Assembly: GCA_005883355.1 (NCBI GenBank)
Contig: VAXG01000038.1
Span: forward strand, 30,966 to 80,681
Direction of reading: 5' to 3'
Origin: Actinomycetota bacterium
Lineage (GTDB): Bacteria; Actinomycetota; Thermoleophilia; Gaiellales; Gaiellaceae
Length of the DNA: 49,716 nt
Below are positions 24,696-32,399 of the stretch, piece after piece. A program made the position numbers and the translations under genes. A model generated the notes under the pieces. That model did not search any database and was not told where the DNA came from. It saw only the letters and a list, made by a program, of their open reading frames with translations. Position 1 is the first letter of the stretch; each line of letters opens with the position of its first letter.

Positions 24696-25301
24696 TTGAC
24701 CTCGACACATGGCACGCAGTACTTCGATGCCGTCGCTGCACTCGCGCAAAGGATGAACGGCGACGAAGTCGACGCCATGGTCAAGGGCCTCGTCGCCCTA
24801 CGAGAACGCGGTGGCCGTTTGTTTGTGCTGGGCGTGGGCGGCGGGGCGGGTCACGCCTCCCACGCTGTCAATGACTTCCGCAAGCTGTGCGCGATCGAGA
24901 GTTACACGCCCACTGACAATGTGTCGGAGCTCACCGCCCGCACAAACGATGACGGCTGGGAGACGACGTTCAGCGCTTGGCTCGAGGTCTCGCAGCTGAG
25001 CGCAAGAGACGCCCTCTTCGTCTTCTCTGTCGGTGGCGGATCGCGTGAGCACAACGTTTCCGTCAACCTCATTGGTGCTCTGGACCTAGCTCAGGAGGTG
25101 GGCGCCTCGATCTACGGGGTCGTCGGCAGCCCGGGTGGTGAACTGGCGCAGCGGGCCGACGTCGCAATCCTCATCGAGCCTCCGCCGGATCTCCGTACGC
25201 CGCTCGTCGAATCATTTCAGGCGGTGGTCTGGCATGCACTCGTCTCGCATCCCGAGCTCGCCGTTCGTCCCGGACATTGGGAGTCGATCACCTCAGAGTG
25301 A
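24696..25301 (+). CDS. gmhA: Sedoheptulose-7-phosphate isomerase (GmhA-like, SIS domain)
   Basis: A 201-residue SIS-domain protein. GRLFVLGVGGGAGHASHAVNDFRKL is the sugar-phosphate-binding region, followed by DNVSELTARTNDDGWETTF and VFSVGGGSREHN, as in GmhA-type isomerases that convert sedoheptulose 7-phosphate to D-glycero-D-manno-heptose 7-phosphate. The start is TTG 24696, chosen from the leaderless promoter and the usual short N-terminal helix; an upstream in-frame ATG at 24645 would add non-family residues. Canonical GmhA has NGGS where this has VGGG, so it belongs to a divergent subfamily, but its company with hddA, gmhB and hddC makes the role convincing. First gene of the operon, overlapping gmhB by 4 bp. 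Confidence 0.82.
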   Translation: MTSTHGTQYFDAVAALAQRMNGDEVDAMVKGLVALRERGGRLFVLGVGGGAGHASHAVNDFRKLCAIESYTPTDNVSELTARTNDDGWETTFSAWLEVSQLSARDALFVFSVGGGSREHNVSVNLIGALDLAQEVGASIYGVVGSPGGELAQRADVAILIEPPPDLRTPLVESFQAVVWHALVSHPELAVRPGHWESITSE

Positions 25302-25882
25302 AAGCGGCCGTCTTTCTGGACCGCGACGGGGTGCTCACCCGTCTCGTCCCCGACCCGATCTCGGGTCAGTATGAGTCACCGCTCACTCTTGAGCAGGTCA
25401 CGCTCCTTCCGGGTGCCGCCGCCGCAGTACGAAGATTGCGCGACGTTGGCTACGTCGTCGTCGGGATCTCGAACCAGCCCGCGGCGGTCAAGGGTGTCGT
25501 CAAGCTCGGGGAACTCGAGAGAATCCAGGCTCGGGTGCTCGAGCTGCTCGGGGGCGAGAGCGCAGCCCCGGACGCCTTCCGTTTGTGCTTCCACCATCCT
25601 GAGGGCTCGGTTCCCCTGCTCACACTCGAGTGCGACTGTCGCAAACCCGCGCCGGGCATGCTCTTGGAGGCCGCAGAGGAACTCGAAATCGACCTCGGCG
25701 CATCGTGGATGGTCGGCGACACCGACGGCGATGTTCTCGCTGGGGCGGCGGCAGGCTGCCGCACCTTGCTGATCGACAACCCCGGCAGCGCGCACAAGCG
25801 AGCGGGCTTCGCGCACGCTGACGCAGGCGTGCCCGACCTTGCCACGGCCGTCGAGATTATTGTCGACATGGACAAGCGATAA
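25298..25882 (+). CDS. gmhB: D-glycero-D-manno-heptose 1,7-bisphosphate 7-phosphatase (GmhB)
   Basis: A 194-residue HAD phosphatase of the histidinol-phosphatase/GmhB group. AAVFLDRDGVLTR provides nucleophile D8 and acid D10, GISNQPAAVKGV motif II, CRKPAPGML the motif III Lys, and WMVGDTDGDVLAGAAAG motif IV. The zinc loop is recognisable as CFHHPEG ... LECDCRKP. It removes the 7-phosphate from the bisphosphate made by HddA. GTG 25298 is chosen because it overlaps the gmhA stop (GTGA). Specificity for alpha or beta heptose cannot be read, but the adjacent HddA/HddC imply the alpha (GDP) pathway. Confidence 0.88.
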   Translation: MKAAVFLDRDGVLTRLVPDPISGQYESPLTLEQVTLLPGAAAAVRRLRDVGYVVVGISNQPAAVKGVVKLGELERIQARVLELLGGESAAPDAFRLCFHHPEGSVPLLTLECDCRKPAPGMLLEAAEELEIDLGASWMVGDTDGDVLAGAAAGCRTLLIDNPGSAHKRAGFAHADAGVPDLATAVEIIVDMDKR

Positions 25883-26603
25883 CCTTCGGCCGGTCCTGAG
25901 TGAACTAGTCGTAAAGATCTTCGCGGACGGAGCCGACCTCGACGGCATTCTTTCCCTCGCCGAAAATCCTCGAATCTCGGGGTTCACGACGAATCCGACG
26001 CTGATGTGGAAGGCAGGGTTAACGGACTACCAGGACTTCGCGCAGCGACTCCTCGAGCGGATCACGAGTCATCCAATCTCGTTCGAGGTCTTCGCCGACG
26101 ACACCGACGAAATGCGCCGACAGGCGCGCCTCATCAACTCCTGGGGCGAGAACGTCTACGTGAAGATTCCGGTCACCACGACCTCCGGTGAATCGATGGC
26201 GCCCCTCGTGCGCGAACTATCCGAGGCCGGCGTGAAGGTCAACGTGACTGCCCTCTTTACGACCGCGCAGGTCGAGCTGATCGCTGCGGCCGTAAGTGAG
26301 GGCGCCCCTTCGCACGTCTCCGTTTTCGCGGGAAGGATCGCCGACGCAGGCGTTGACCCCCTCCCGATCATGGCCAAAGCAGTCGACCTCTTGGTCGAGG
26401 CTCCGCGAGCCGAACTGATCTGGGCGTCCCCGCGCGAGATCTTGAACGTCGTCCAAGCCGACCACGTTGGATGCCACATCATCACACTGACCCACGACCT
26501 GCTTCAAAAGCTCGACTTCCTGGGAAAGGATTTGGATCAGTTCTCGCTGGAAACGGTCCAGATGTTCCACCGCGACGCCAACACCGCCGGTTTTACCCTC
26601 TAA
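25860..26603 (+). CDS. Transaldolase
   Basis: A 247-residue class I aldolase-type barrel of the short transaldolase group: LVVKIFADGADLDGIL, GFTTNPTLMWKAG, the Schiff-base Lys in NVYVKIPVTTT, and VNVTALFTTAQVELI. It exchanges dihydroxyacetone units among sugar phosphates, including sedoheptulose 7-phosphate, which is the substrate of GmhA next door; feeding that pool is the natural inference. No ATG is available: TTG 25860 (overlap 23 bp with gmhB) or TTG 25839 are the candidates, and a CTG just before SELVVKIF is possible. The next gene begins 4 bp after its stop. Confidence 0.85.
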   Translation: MSTWTSDNLRPVLSELVVKIFADGADLDGILSLAENPRISGFTTNPTLMWKAGLTDYQDFAQRLLERITSHPISFEVFADDTDEMRRQARLINSWGENVYVKIPVTTTSGESMAPLVRELSEAGVKVNVTALFTTAQVELIAAAVSEGAPSHVSVFAGRIADAGVDPLPIMAKAVDLLVEAPRAELIWASPREILNVVQADHVGCHIITLTHDLLQKLDFLGKDLDQFSLETVQMFHRDANTAGFTL

Positions 26604-26607
26604 GGGC

Positions 26608-27585
26608 ATGAGACGGGTGTGCATCACCGGCGGAGCCGGATTCATCGGCAGCACCCTTGCCGATCGTCTGAGCACCGACGGTGTGCAAGTGGTGGTGGTT
26701 GATGATTTCAGTACCGGCAGGCACGAATTCGTCGCCGAGCTCCTCGAACGGCCAGGCACGAGGCTTGTTGAGGGAGACGTGCTGGACCAAGCGCTGCTGG
26801 AGGAGGCCATAGCGGGATGCGACTGGGTCTTTCACCTGCAGGCGAACGCGGACGTTCGTCGCGGACCCGACCACCCGGGGCGTGACCTCGAACAAAACAC
26901 GATCGCTACCTCGACCGTCCTCGAAGCGATGCGCGCTGTGGGGACAAGCAGAATCGCCTTTTCGTCCACCGGCTCGGTGTACGGCGAGCCGAACGTCTTT
27001 CCGACGCCCGAGGATGCGCCGTTTCCCCTTCAGAGTTCCCTCTACGGGGCGTCGAAGCTTGCCGCCGAGGGAATGATTGGCGCTTACGCGCACGCGTACG
27101 GTTTTACGGGCGTGGTCTTTCGCTTCGTTTCGATCCTCGGTGAGCGTTACACCCACGGACATGTGTCCGACTTCTTTCACGCGTTGAAGGCCGATCCGAC
27201 CAGATTGCGTGTGCTTGGCGACGGCCGTCAGGAGAAGTCGTACCTCTACGTTCAGGACTGCATCTCGGCGATGTGCACGGCTGTCGCCGCTCACGAGAGC
27301 GATGCCGGGTCAACGCAGGTCTACAACCTCGGGACTGACGAGACGATCGTCGTCGACGAGTCGATAGCCGTGATTACCCGGCACATGGGCGTGTCTCCTA
27401 CGATCGAGCACACGGGCGGCCGGCGCGCCTGGCCTGGGGACTCTCCCCTCATCCACCTCGACTGTGCTCGGATGCGAGCGCTCGGCTGGGCGCCGAAGCT
27501 GACGATCGAACAGTCGATCATCGTGACGCTGGACTGGCTCGAGGCCAACGCCTACGCGATGTCTGAACGCGCCGGCCTGCGATGA
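26608..27585 (+). CDS. NAD-dependent sugar epimerase/dehydratase (extended SDR)
   Basis: A 325-residue extended short-chain dehydrogenase. CITGGAGFIGSTLADRL (5-21) binds NAD, VVDDFSTGRHE closes the first Rossmann repeat, and the catalytic triad is intact (AFSSTGSVYG at 117-126, Y146-x3-K150 in LYGASK). It resembles nucleotide-sugar 4-epimerases and 4,6-dehydratases. In this operon the likely substrate is GDP-D-glycero-alpha-D-manno-heptose or a derivative, giving an epimerised or 4-keto product for the Gfo/Idh and SDR enzymes that follow. ATGA overlap with hddA. Confidence 0.84.
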   Translation: MRRVCITGGAGFIGSTLADRLSTDGVQVVVVDDFSTGRHEFVAELLERPGTRLVEGDVLDQALLEEAIAGCDWVFHLQANADVRRGPDHPGRDLEQNTIATSTVLEAMRAVGTSRIAFSSTGSVYGEPNVFPTPEDAPFPLQSSLYGASKLAAEGMIGAYAHAYGFTGVVFRFVSILGERYTHGHVSDFFHALKADPTRLRVLGDGRQEKSYLYVQDCISAMCTAVAAHESDAGSTQVYNLGTDETIVVDESIAVITRHMGVSPTIEHTGGRRAWPGDSPLIHLDCARMRALGWAPKLTIEQSIIVTLDWLEANAYAMSERAGLR

Positions 27586-28568
27586 GTGTGATTTCGAGCA
27601 GGGCGCCCTTACGTGTTTCGCTCGGTGGTGGCGGAACCGATCTACCTTCCTACTACCGCGAGTATGGCGGGTTTCTCGTCTCAGGAGCAATCGACAAGTA
27701 CGTCTACATGCTTACGCACACCGTCTTCCAGCGCCGCTACCTGATGAAGTACGCGCAGACCGAGGTCGTCGACGATATCTCGGAGATCCGACACCCGATC
27801 CTCCGCGAGGCATTGCTGCGCTACTGGCGTGGGGTCCCCCTCGAGATCGCTTCTGTGGCTGACGTGCCCGCCGGAACCGGGCTGGGGTCGTCCGGCGCAT
27901 TCGCGGTCTGCGTCCTGAAGTCGCTGGCGCATGCGCGGTCGACGTCGATCACTCCGAGCGCGTTGGCGGAAGCGGCCTCCGAGATCGAGATCGACGTGCT
28001 CAACGAGCCCGTCGGAAAACAGGACACATATGTGGCCGCTCACGGCGGGATCTGCAGCTACACCTTCAATCGCGATGGGACCGTCGACGTGGTTCCGCTG
28101 GAGCTCGAGCCAGAGACGCTCCGAGGCCTCCGGGAGAATCTCCTCCTCTTCTACACCGGCGATGCTCGCGCGGCGTCCGCCGTCTTGGCCGATCAGGACG
28201 AGCGTTCACGCCGCGGAGACAAAGAGATGCTGGCGAACTTGCACAGAACGAAGGAGATGGGGTACCGCAGCCGCGATCTTCTGCTCGCGGGCGACCTCGA
28301 CTCGTTCGGGGAATTGATGCACGAGCACTGGGAAAACAAGCGCGTCCGCTCACCGGGAATGCGCTCTGACCGCATCGACACGCTCTACACGCTGGCGAGA
28401 CGGAGCGGAGCTGTGGGAGGCAAGCTTGTCGGGGCGGGAGGAGGGGGTTTCCTGCTCGTCTACACGCCACGGCCCGCGGACACCCGTCAAGCGATGGCCG
28501 CCGCCGGTTCGCAGGAGCTCGTCTTCGACTTCGAATTCGGCGGGGCGTACGCGAGCCTGCACGGATGA
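27582..28568 (+). CDS. hddA: D-glycero-alpha-D-manno-heptose 7-phosphate kinase (HddA), GHMP family
   Basis: A 328-residue GHMP kinase. SRAPLRVSLGGGGTDLPSYY is the substrate-binding start diagnostic of HddA-type sugar kinases, PAGTGLGSSGAFAVCVLK the GHMP ATP loop, PVGKQDTYVAAHGG the mid-domain motif, and GGKLVGAGGGGFLLVY the C-terminal motif. HddA phosphorylates heptose 7-phosphate at C1 to the 1,7-bisphosphate, committing it to the GDP (alpha) branch. It overlaps both neighbours by 4 bp. With gmhA, gmhB and hddC the four-step route to GDP-heptose is complete within this operon. Confidence 0.9.
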   Translation: MSVISSRAPLRVSLGGGGTDLPSYYREYGGFLVSGAIDKYVYMLTHTVFQRRYLMKYAQTEVVDDISEIRHPILREALLRYWRGVPLEIASVADVPAGTGLGSSGAFAVCVLKSLAHARSTSITPSALAEAASEIEIDVLNEPVGKQDTYVAAHGGICSYTFNRDGTVDVVPLELEPETLRGLRENLLLFYTGDARAASAVLADQDERSRRGDKEMLANLHRTKEMGYRSRDLLLAGDLDSFGELMHEHWENKRVRSPGMRSDRIDTLYTLARRSGAVGGKLVGAGGGGFLLVYTPRPADTRQAMAAAGSQELVFDFEFGGAYASLHG

Positions 28569-29581
28569 GTGAGCCGCTTCGAGTCGGAATCGTTGGGTGT
28601 GGGCTGGTCGGTAACAAGCGTGCAGACGCGCTCAGGCAGCAGGACCGTCTTGTCGGTTGCGTAGACGTCCTTCCGGGGGCCGCTCAGGGCCTCGCCGCTC
28701 GCTACGGTGGACGCGCCTGCGCCGACGTCGGTGAGCTGCTCGAGCTTGGCCCTCAGGTCGTGATCGTGGCGACGCCCCACGATCAGCTTGCAGCTCTGGC
28801 AGGACAGGCACTGGAGGGCGGGGCACATGTGCTGGTCGAAAAGCCGGCAGGTATGAGCACCTACCAGATCGATCAACTGAGCCGTTCGTCCGAAAGAAGT
28901 TCACAGGTGCTGAAGGTTGGCTTCAACCACCGTTTCTATCCGGGTCTTGCGAGAGCCGTCGAGGAAGTGCATTCGGGCAGCCACGGCGAGCTGATGCATC
29001 TTCGGGCTCGCTATGGCCACGGCGGGCGCCTGGGTTATGAGCGCGAATGGCGCGCCGATCCGTTACGTTCCGGCGGTGGTGAGCTGATCGACCAGGGCAT
29101 GCACCTGCTCGATCTGGTCCACTGGATCGCGGGCCCTCTTCCGTTGCACTCTTCGCTTCTTCGTACGCAATTCTGGGATGCACCGGTTGAAGACAATGCG
29201 GCTTTGCTTCTCGGTGCCGACGAGAAGAAGGCACCGTGGGCGATGCTTCACGTGTCTTGGACCGAGTGGAAGAACACCTTCTCGCTCGAGATCTTTTGCC
29301 GAAGCGCAAAGTTGCAGGTCGACGGGCTCGCCCGGTCCTACGGTCCGCAGACTCTTCGTATTTATCGCATGAAGCCGGAATTGGGGCCGCCCGATGTTGA
29401 GGAGGTCACATTTCCAGCAGAGGACGTTTCGTGGCGCACGGAGTGGGAGCACTTCGCGGCCGCGCTCGCCGGCGAGGTCGAGTTGCTCGGCTCTCTGGCC
29501 GACGCGCGCTACGCCTGGGCGTGCGTCGAGGAAGCGTACGCGGGCGGCCCCTACACGCCGATGCGCAAGGAATTTCCGTGA
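28565..29581 (+). CDS. Gfo/Idh/MocA-family oxidoreductase
   Basis: A 338-residue NAD(P)-dependent dehydrogenase. VGIVGCGLVGNKRADAL is the dinucleotide fold, HVLVEKPAGMS holds the family's catalytic Lys, and GGGELIDQGMHLLDLVHWI is the C-terminal-domain motif with the expected Asp/His. Family members oxidise or reduce a carbonyl on free or nucleotide-linked sugars. In the heptose operon it may reduce a keto intermediate or oxidise a hydroxyl before amination or epimerisation. Start overlaps hddA by 4 bp and its stop overlaps the SDR gene (GTGA). Confidence 0.84.
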   Translation: MSEPLRVGIVGCGLVGNKRADALRQQDRLVGCVDVLPGAAQGLAARYGGRACADVGELLELGPQVVIVATPHDQLAALAGQALEGGAHVLVEKPAGMSTYQIDQLSRSSERSSQVLKVGFNHRFYPGLARAVEEVHSGSHGELMHLRARYGHGGRLGYEREWRADPLRSGGGELIDQGMHLLDLVHWIAGPLPLHSSLLRTQFWDAPVEDNAALLLGADEKKAPWAMLHVSWTEWKNTFSLEIFCRSAKLQVDGLARSYGPQTLRIYRMKPELGPPDVEEVTFPAEDVSWRTEWEHFAAALAGEVELLGSLADARYAWACVEEAYAGGPYTPMRKEFP

Positions 29582-30384
29582 GCCGCGTGCTCGTCACGGG
29601 CGGCTCGCTCGGGATCGGGCTTGCAGCCGCGCAGGCGCTGGCCGCACGGGGGCACGAGCTCTTGCTCGTGGCACGCGGGGCGGAGGACCTGCAGCGCGCG
29701 ATCGAGTCGCTCGAGGGAGAGGGGCACGCGTCGTACGCGTTCGACGTCAGCGACGAGCAGGCGTGGGGAACGATCGAGCTCGAAGAGCTGCAGGGGCTCG
29801 TGTGCGCCGCCGCCGTCATGAACCCGATCGGACCCGTCGGCGGGTATGCGCCGGCGGAGTTCGCGCGTACGCTCGAGATCAACGTCGTGGGAATGCTGCT
29901 CGCCGTTCACAGCTGCCTACCGGCTCTGCGCGCGGGCAACGGACCTGTCGTCACGTTCGGCGGCGGAGGCGCCACGGCCCCGCTCCCGCGCTTCGACGCC
30001 TACGCGGCCTCGAAGGCGGCGATCGCGCGCCTGACTGAGAACCTGGCAGCGACACTGGCGCCGTTGCCGATCAACTGCGTCGCTCCGGGGTTCGTCGCCA
30101 CTCGGCTCCACGACGCGACTCTCGAGGCGGGAGCCGAGGCCGCGGGAACCGACTTCTACGAGAAGACGCGTGCGAACGTTGCGGCCGGCGGCTTTCCGGT
30201 GTCCGAGGCCGCCGAGCTCGTAGTCCTGCTTCTCGGCGACGTGCCGTTCAGCGGCAAGCTGATCTCTGCACAGTGGGATCCATGGCGCGACCGGTCGTTC
30301 CACCGGCGGCTCGCGGACGACCCCGATCTCGCCACCGTTCGCCGTATCGACGGCGAGCTCTTTGGAAGGGTGACCAATGAGTGA
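29578..30384 (+). CDS. Short-chain dehydrogenase/reductase
   Basis: A 268-residue classical SDR: VLVTGGSLGIGLAAAQAL binds the cofactor, LVCAAAVMNPIG stands where NNAG normally is, and Y142-x3-K146 (AYAASK) is the catalytic pair. The Ser expected 13 residues before the Tyr falls in a glycine run (VVTFGGGGATAP), so the triad is incomplete. Probably reduces a keto-sugar nucleotide made upstream, although the altered motif leaves room for another role. The frame is open upstream; GTG 29578 is chosen for the GTGA overlap and the immediate first beta strand. Confidence 0.75.
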   Translation: MSRVLVTGGSLGIGLAAAQALAARGHELLLVARGAEDLQRAIESLEGEGHASYAFDVSDEQAWGTIELEELQGLVCAAAVMNPIGPVGGYAPAEFARTLEINVVGMLLAVHSCLPALRAGNGPVVTFGGGGATAPLPRFDAYAASKAAIARLTENLAATLAPLPINCVAPGFVATRLHDATLEAGAEAAGTDFYEKTRANVAAGGFPVSEAAELVVLLLGDVPFSGKLISAQWDPWRDRSFHRRLADDPDLATVRRIDGELFGRVTNE

Positions 30385-31315
30385 CCTCAGCTTCAGCGTC
30401 GTCGTCCCGGCGTACAACGAGGAGGCGAACATCGAACGCGTCTACACCCGTCTGCGAAACGTGCTCGATGGGCTTGGTCTGCGCTGGGAGTTGATCTTCA
30501 GCGTAGACCCATCGACCGATCGCACGGAGGAGCTGATTCGTGCGCTGCACGAGACCGATCCGCGCGTGAAGCTCCTGCGCTTCTCGCGGCGGTTCGGGCA
30601 GCCGATGGCGACGCTTGCGGGACTCGAGGCGTCCTCCGGCGACGCGGTCGTCGTGATCGATTGCGACCTACAGGATCCGCCCGAGCTCATCGCGGAGCTC
30701 GTCGCGCGTTGGCGGGAGGGATACGACGTCGTCTACGCCCAGCGTCGCAGCCGTGAGGGTGAGACGCTCGTCAAGCGCATCGTGTCGTACGTCGGCTACC
30801 GCGTGATCGCGCGTGTCGCAGACGTGGACATTCCGGAGAACGCCGGCGACTTCCGGCTCATGAGCCGGCGCGTCGTTGACAACGTTGTTGCGCTGAAGGA
30901 GAGCCACGGCTTCCTACGCGGGCTCGTCGCCCTCGTCGGCTTCCGGCAGACGAGCATGTTGTACGACCGGGAGCCGCGCGCTGGGGGGTCGGGCAAGTAC
31001 AACCGCTTCCTCGGCTCGCTCGTGATCGGGCTGAACGGTGTCTTCGGCTTCTCGGTCTACCCGCTGCGCCTCATCTCCGCGGGCGGGATCATCTTCTCGG
31101 TCTTCGCATTCTTACTGGCGATTGCCGACTTCATCTTGAAGCTGGCCGGTTTCCCGTTCCCTGTCGGCAACCCCACCATCGTCATTCTGGTGACCTTTTT
31201 GGGCGGGATCCAACTGCTGTCGCTCGGCGTGATGGGCGAGTACATCGGCCGCATCTACGACGAGACGCGCGAGCGGCCGAAATACATCATCGAATCGCGG
31301 CATGGTTTCGACTAG
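30377..31315 (+). CDS. GT2 polyprenyl-phosphate glycosyltransferase (GtrB/DPM1-like)
   Basis: A 312-residue enzyme: SVVVPAYNEEANIERVY, RFSRRFGQPMATLAGLEAS, VVVIDCDLQDPPELI (DxD), NAGDFRLMSRRVVD, then two C-terminal membrane helices (about 225-285) and the ending MGEYIGRIYDETRERPKYI typical of GtrB-like proteins. These enzymes transfer a sugar from a nucleotide donor to undecaprenyl phosphate on the inner membrane face. Here the donor is probably the GDP-heptose-derived sugar. Overlaps the SDR gene by 8 bp and hddC by 14 bp. A GtrA-type flippase candidate lies just downstream on the other strand (32061). Confidence 0.86.
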   Translation: MSDLSFSVVVPAYNEEANIERVYTRLRNVLDGLGLRWELIFSVDPSTDRTEELIRALHETDPRVKLLRFSRRFGQPMATLAGLEASSGDAVVVIDCDLQDPPELIAELVARWREGYDVVYAQRRSREGETLVKRIVSYVGYRVIARVADVDIPENAGDFRLMSRRVVDNVVALKESHGFLRGLVALVGFRQTSMLYDREPRAGGSGKYNRFLGSLVIGLNGVFGFSVYPLRLISAGGIIFSVFAFLLAIADFILKLAGFPFPVGNPTIVILVTFLGGIQLLSLGVMGEYIGRIYDETRERPKYIIESRHGFD

Positions 31316-32024
31316 CAGCCGTGATTCGCTACCGCCGGTCTGCATCCTCGCCGGCGGCATTGGTGCCCGGCTCGGCGATCTGGTGGCCGAAACGCCGAAG
31401 CCGCTCCTCGAAGTTGCCGGCAAGCCGTTTCTTCTTCACCAGCTGCGACTGCTCGCCGCGAACGGAGCCCATTCGGTGGTGCTCTGCACCGGCTATCTCG
31501 GCGAGCAGGTCGAGGAGCGGATCGGCAACGAGCGGTTCGGAATTCGCATTACCTACAGCCACGACGGGCCAGAGCTCGCCGGCACGCTCGGCGCGATCCG
31601 CCGCGCGCTCCGGCTGCTACCGGAGCGGTTCCTCGTGCTCTACGGTGACACGTACCTGCAGCTCGATTACCGCGGCGCCGCCGACGCCTGGGACGCGAGT
31701 GGTCTGGCGGGGCTGATGACGGTCTTTCGCAACGACGGAAGGTGGGACACATCGAACGTCGTGTACCGAGACGGCCGCGTCGTCGCCTATGACAAGGGCG
31801 CGCGTACGCCGGAAATGCATTGGATCGACTACGGCCTCGGCGGACTCGATGTGAGCGCGCTCGAGCTCGTCGACCCGCTGGAGAGCGACCTCTCCAAGCT
31901 GCAACGGCGGCTCGCGGCAACCGGTGAGCTATGTGGATACGAGGCCACAGAGCGGTTCTACGAGATCGGTACCGCCGCGGGACTTACCGAGACCGACAAG
32001 TTCCTCAGAGGCGCTCGAGTGTGA
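31302..32024 (+). CDS. hddC: D-glycero-alpha-D-manno-heptose 1-phosphate guanylyltransferase (HddC-like)
   Basis: A 240-residue nucleotidyltransferase: CILAGGIGARLGDLVAETPK (14-33) is the NTP-binding signature, PLLEVAGKPFLLHQL continues it, and VLYGDTYLQLDY is the Mg/sugar-phosphate site. The length matches HddC and the shorter MurU/RmlA-like enzymes, and there is no acyltransferase tail. It activates heptose 1-phosphate as GDP-heptose, the last step of the pathway started by gmhA. Its place at the end of the same operon supports this over a glucose or mannose function, but the nucleotide used cannot be proven from sequence. Confidence 0.82.
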   Translation: MVSTSSRDSLPPVCILAGGIGARLGDLVAETPKPLLEVAGKPFLLHQLRLLAANGAHSVVLCTGYLGEQVEERIGNERFGIRITYSHDGPELAGTLGAIRRALRLLPERFLVLYGDTYLQLDYRGAADAWDASGLAGLMTVFRNDGRWDTSNVVYRDGRVVAYDKGARTPEMHWIDYGLGGLDVSALELVDPLESDLSKLQRRLAATGELCGYEATERFYEIGTAAGLTETDKFLRGARV

Positions 32025-32060
32025 GCCCAATCACGAGTTTGGGGGGTATGAAAGTCACGC

Positions 32061-32399
32061 CTATGCCGAGCGGCCCTGCAACAATGCCGTCGCTGCCGCG
32101 GTCGCGCTATATCGAAGTGCAGCGACGGCGAGGTAGCGGCCTGCCTGATGATGGGCGGACAGCGCGTAGCCGGCCGGGTGCGTCCAGACAAAGGTCCTTT
32201 GCAACGTAGAGTGTGCGGCAACTGCGGTCGCGAAGCCGCACAGGAGCGCGACCTGAAACGGGACGCTGAGTGCATCGTGCAGGCCCGTCGTGACGAGGAG
32301 ATACAGCAAGGCCACCGCGGCGCCCGCGAGCGCGAAGCGAATCCCTCGCTTGCCAAGGGTCGTGTGCATCAGCATTTGCCTCAAGACGGTCTTACGCAC
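32061..32399 (-). CDS. GtrA-family membrane protein, possibly truncated
   Basis: A 112-residue protein starting at GTG 32399, 8 bp inside the dehydrogenase gene's end. GIRFALAGAAVALLYLLVTT, the second helix ending in LQRTFVW, and RYLAVAALRYSATAAATALL give three helices of the four-helix GtrA fold (family about 120-150 residues). GtrA proteins help move polyprenyl-phosphate sugars across the membrane and usually work with a GtrB-type GT2, such as that at 30377. The reading ends abruptly at QGRSA; another frame continues with PLGIGVTFIPPKLVIGLTLE to a stop at 32005, so a frameshift may have clipped the last helix. Confidence 0.6.
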   Translation of the reverse strand: MRKTVLRQMLMHTTLGKRGIRFALAGAAVALLYLLVTTGLHDALSVPFQVALLCGFATAVAAHSTLQRTFVWTHPAGYALSAHHQAGRYLAVAALRYSATAAATALLQGRSA

